A stretch of 6,248 nucleotides of DNA, taken from the NCBI GenBank assembly GCA_023818865.1, contig JAMWDF010000139.1:1-6248 (forward strand), read 5' to 3'. The stretch comes from Candidatus Omnitrophota bacterium. Its GTDB lineage: Bacteria; Ratteibacteria; UBA8468; B48-G9; DSTR01. A model generated the notes under the pieces. The model was not told where the DNA came from. It did not search any database and saw only the letters and a list, made by a program, of their open reading frames with translations. A program made the position numbers and the translations under genes. Shown in pieces: positions 5,396 to 6,248 of this stretch (positions are counted from its first letter, which is position 1; each line of letters begins with the position of its first letter).

Positions 5396-6248
5396 ATGAA
5401 GAACTTAAAGGCTGCAGTCGTTGGTACTGGTTGGGTATCAGGGGAGCATATGGCTGCCTTTCAGGCCAATCCTTATACTACCTTGGTGGCAGTTTGCGGC
5501 CGGACCGGAGAATCCGCTGAGGCTAAATTACGGGAATATGGCTTCCAGGCAAATATTTACACCGATTTGGAAAAGATGCTCCAGGTGGAAAAGCCCGACA
5601 TCTTGTCTATCTGTACCCCCAATCATCTCCACGCTCACCAGGCTATTCTTGGAGCCAAATTTGGCGCTAACCTGATCATTGAAAAACCAGTGGCGCTTAA
5701 CGAGGAAGAACTATCAGCAATGTTAAGAGTGGTGAAGCAAGCCGGAGTCAAAACCCTGGTAAGTTTCGTCCTCCATTGGAATCCTTTGCTGATGATTATT
5801 GAGGGACTCTTAAAAGATGGGGCAATCGGAAAAATTTACTATGCAGAAATAGATTACTACCACGGCATTGGACCCTGGTATAAACAATATGCCTGGAACA
5901 CTAAGAAACATATTGGGGCCAGTAGCCTCCTTTCAGCAGGCTGTCACGCGGTGGATGCTCTTCTCTGGTTTGTTAATGACAAACCGGTGGAAGTGTTTTC
6001 CTATTCAACCAGAAGTACCAATCCGGATTATTCAGATTATGAGTATGACCCCACCAGTGTTACCCTAATTAAGTTTGACAATAACGCCATCGGTAAGGTG
6101 ACCTCTTCTCTTGACTGCAAAACGCCTTATATCTTCAACATTGGCCTTTTCGGTTCTGACGGCACCATACGCAACAATCAGCTTTTCTCCAGAAAACTGG
6201 CTGGGCAAACAGGGTATGCTACCATTCCTACGGTCTTGCCAGACAGCG
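5396..6248 (+). CDS. Gfo/Idh/MocA family NAD(P)-dependent oxidoreductase, 3' end cut by window edge
   Basis: Predicted cytoplasmic dehydrogenase acting on a sugar, inositol, sugar acid or related polyol; the substrate is not clear. 284 residues are visible of a family usually 330-400 long. The Rossmann domain opens with VVGTGWVSGEH, the GxGxxxxxH dinucleotide loop (Gly10, Gly12, His18). CTPNHLHAHQA (73-83) and EKP with the catalytic-type Lys97 follow. The C-terminal substrate domain has YYHGIGPWY and LLSAGCHAVDALLWF with His184 and Asp187. The position four residues before His184, Asp in inositol dehydrogenase, is Ser180 here. This resembles subfamilies with Thr or Ser at that site and argues against a direct inositol dehydrogenase call. 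The frame is open to the window end. It follows the peptidase gene by 25 bases with its own good ribosome site, so co-transcription is likely, though no functional link is evident. Confidence 0.94.
   Translation, partial: MKNLKAAVVGTGWVSGEHMAAFQANPYTTLVAVCGRTGESAEAKLREYGFQANIYTDLEKMLQVEKPDILSICTPNHLHAHQAILGAKFGANLIIEKPVALNEEELSAMLRVVKQAGVKTLVSFVLHWNPLLMIIEGLLKDGAIGKIYYAEIDYYHGIGPWYKQYAWNTKKHIGASSLLSAGCHAVDALLWFVNDKPVEVFSYSTRSTNPDYSDYEYDPTSVTLIKFDNNAIGKVTSSLDCKTPYIFNIGLFGSDGTIRNNQLFSRKLAGQTGYATIPTVLPDS

Noticed and set aside
5421..5675. Plus-strand open frame inside the oxidoreductase gene, with a similar one at 5868-6068
   Set aside because: Both are out-of-frame readings of the Gfo/Idh/MocA gene, which reads without interruption from 5396 to the window end.

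Overview
The window is ordinary-looking bacterial chromosome of moderate GC content (mid-40s percent by eye), densely packed, with six protein-coding genes and no gene-free stretch longer than about 110 bases. I saw no RNA gene, insertion sequence, CRISPR array or phage gene. The organism looks like an anaerobe. It has a class I hybrid-cluster protein (the cysteine spacing usual in strict anaerobes) under an iron-sulfur type Rrf2 regulator, and a DUF4416 protein. I cannot name the phylum; a poorly sampled anaerobic lineage is plausible.

Layout. Positions 1-1606 (minus strand) hold an rrf2-hcp unit: an NsrR/IscR-like Rrf2 repressor followed 21 bases later by hcp, which runs off the left edge. 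A strong sigma70-type promoter (TTGACA, 17 bases, TAAAAT) sits in front of the regulator, and a near-perfect 19-bp palindrome covers its -10 box. This suggests an autoregulated nitric oxide or redox stress unit. Positions 1740-3168 (minus strand) hold a second unit: a DUF4416 protein followed by a membrane-anchored alpha/beta hydrolase. Divergent from it, with only 31 bases between start codons, mnmE (tRNA wobble-uridine modification GTPase) runs rightward from 3200 to 4561. It is followed by an M48-family zinc metallopeptidase lipoprotein (4624-5370) and, 25 bases later, a Gfo/Idh/MocA oxidoreductase cut by the right edge.

How the genes relate. The rrf2-hcp pair is a coherent regulator-target module. 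The DUF4416/hydrolase pair is probably co-transcribed but has no known joint function. mnmE, the peptidase and the oxidoreductase share a strand but have no obvious common pathway.

Most notable points: the Rrf2 gene encodes its full conserved N-terminus in frame but has no ATG, GTG or TTG in front of it (the family's Met position is ATA); its -10 box lies only 9 bases before that codon, implying a nearly leaderless mRNA; mnmE has a similar arrangement; and MnmE carries a basic rather than acidic switch II segment. I found no clear evidence of a wholly new multi-gene system.
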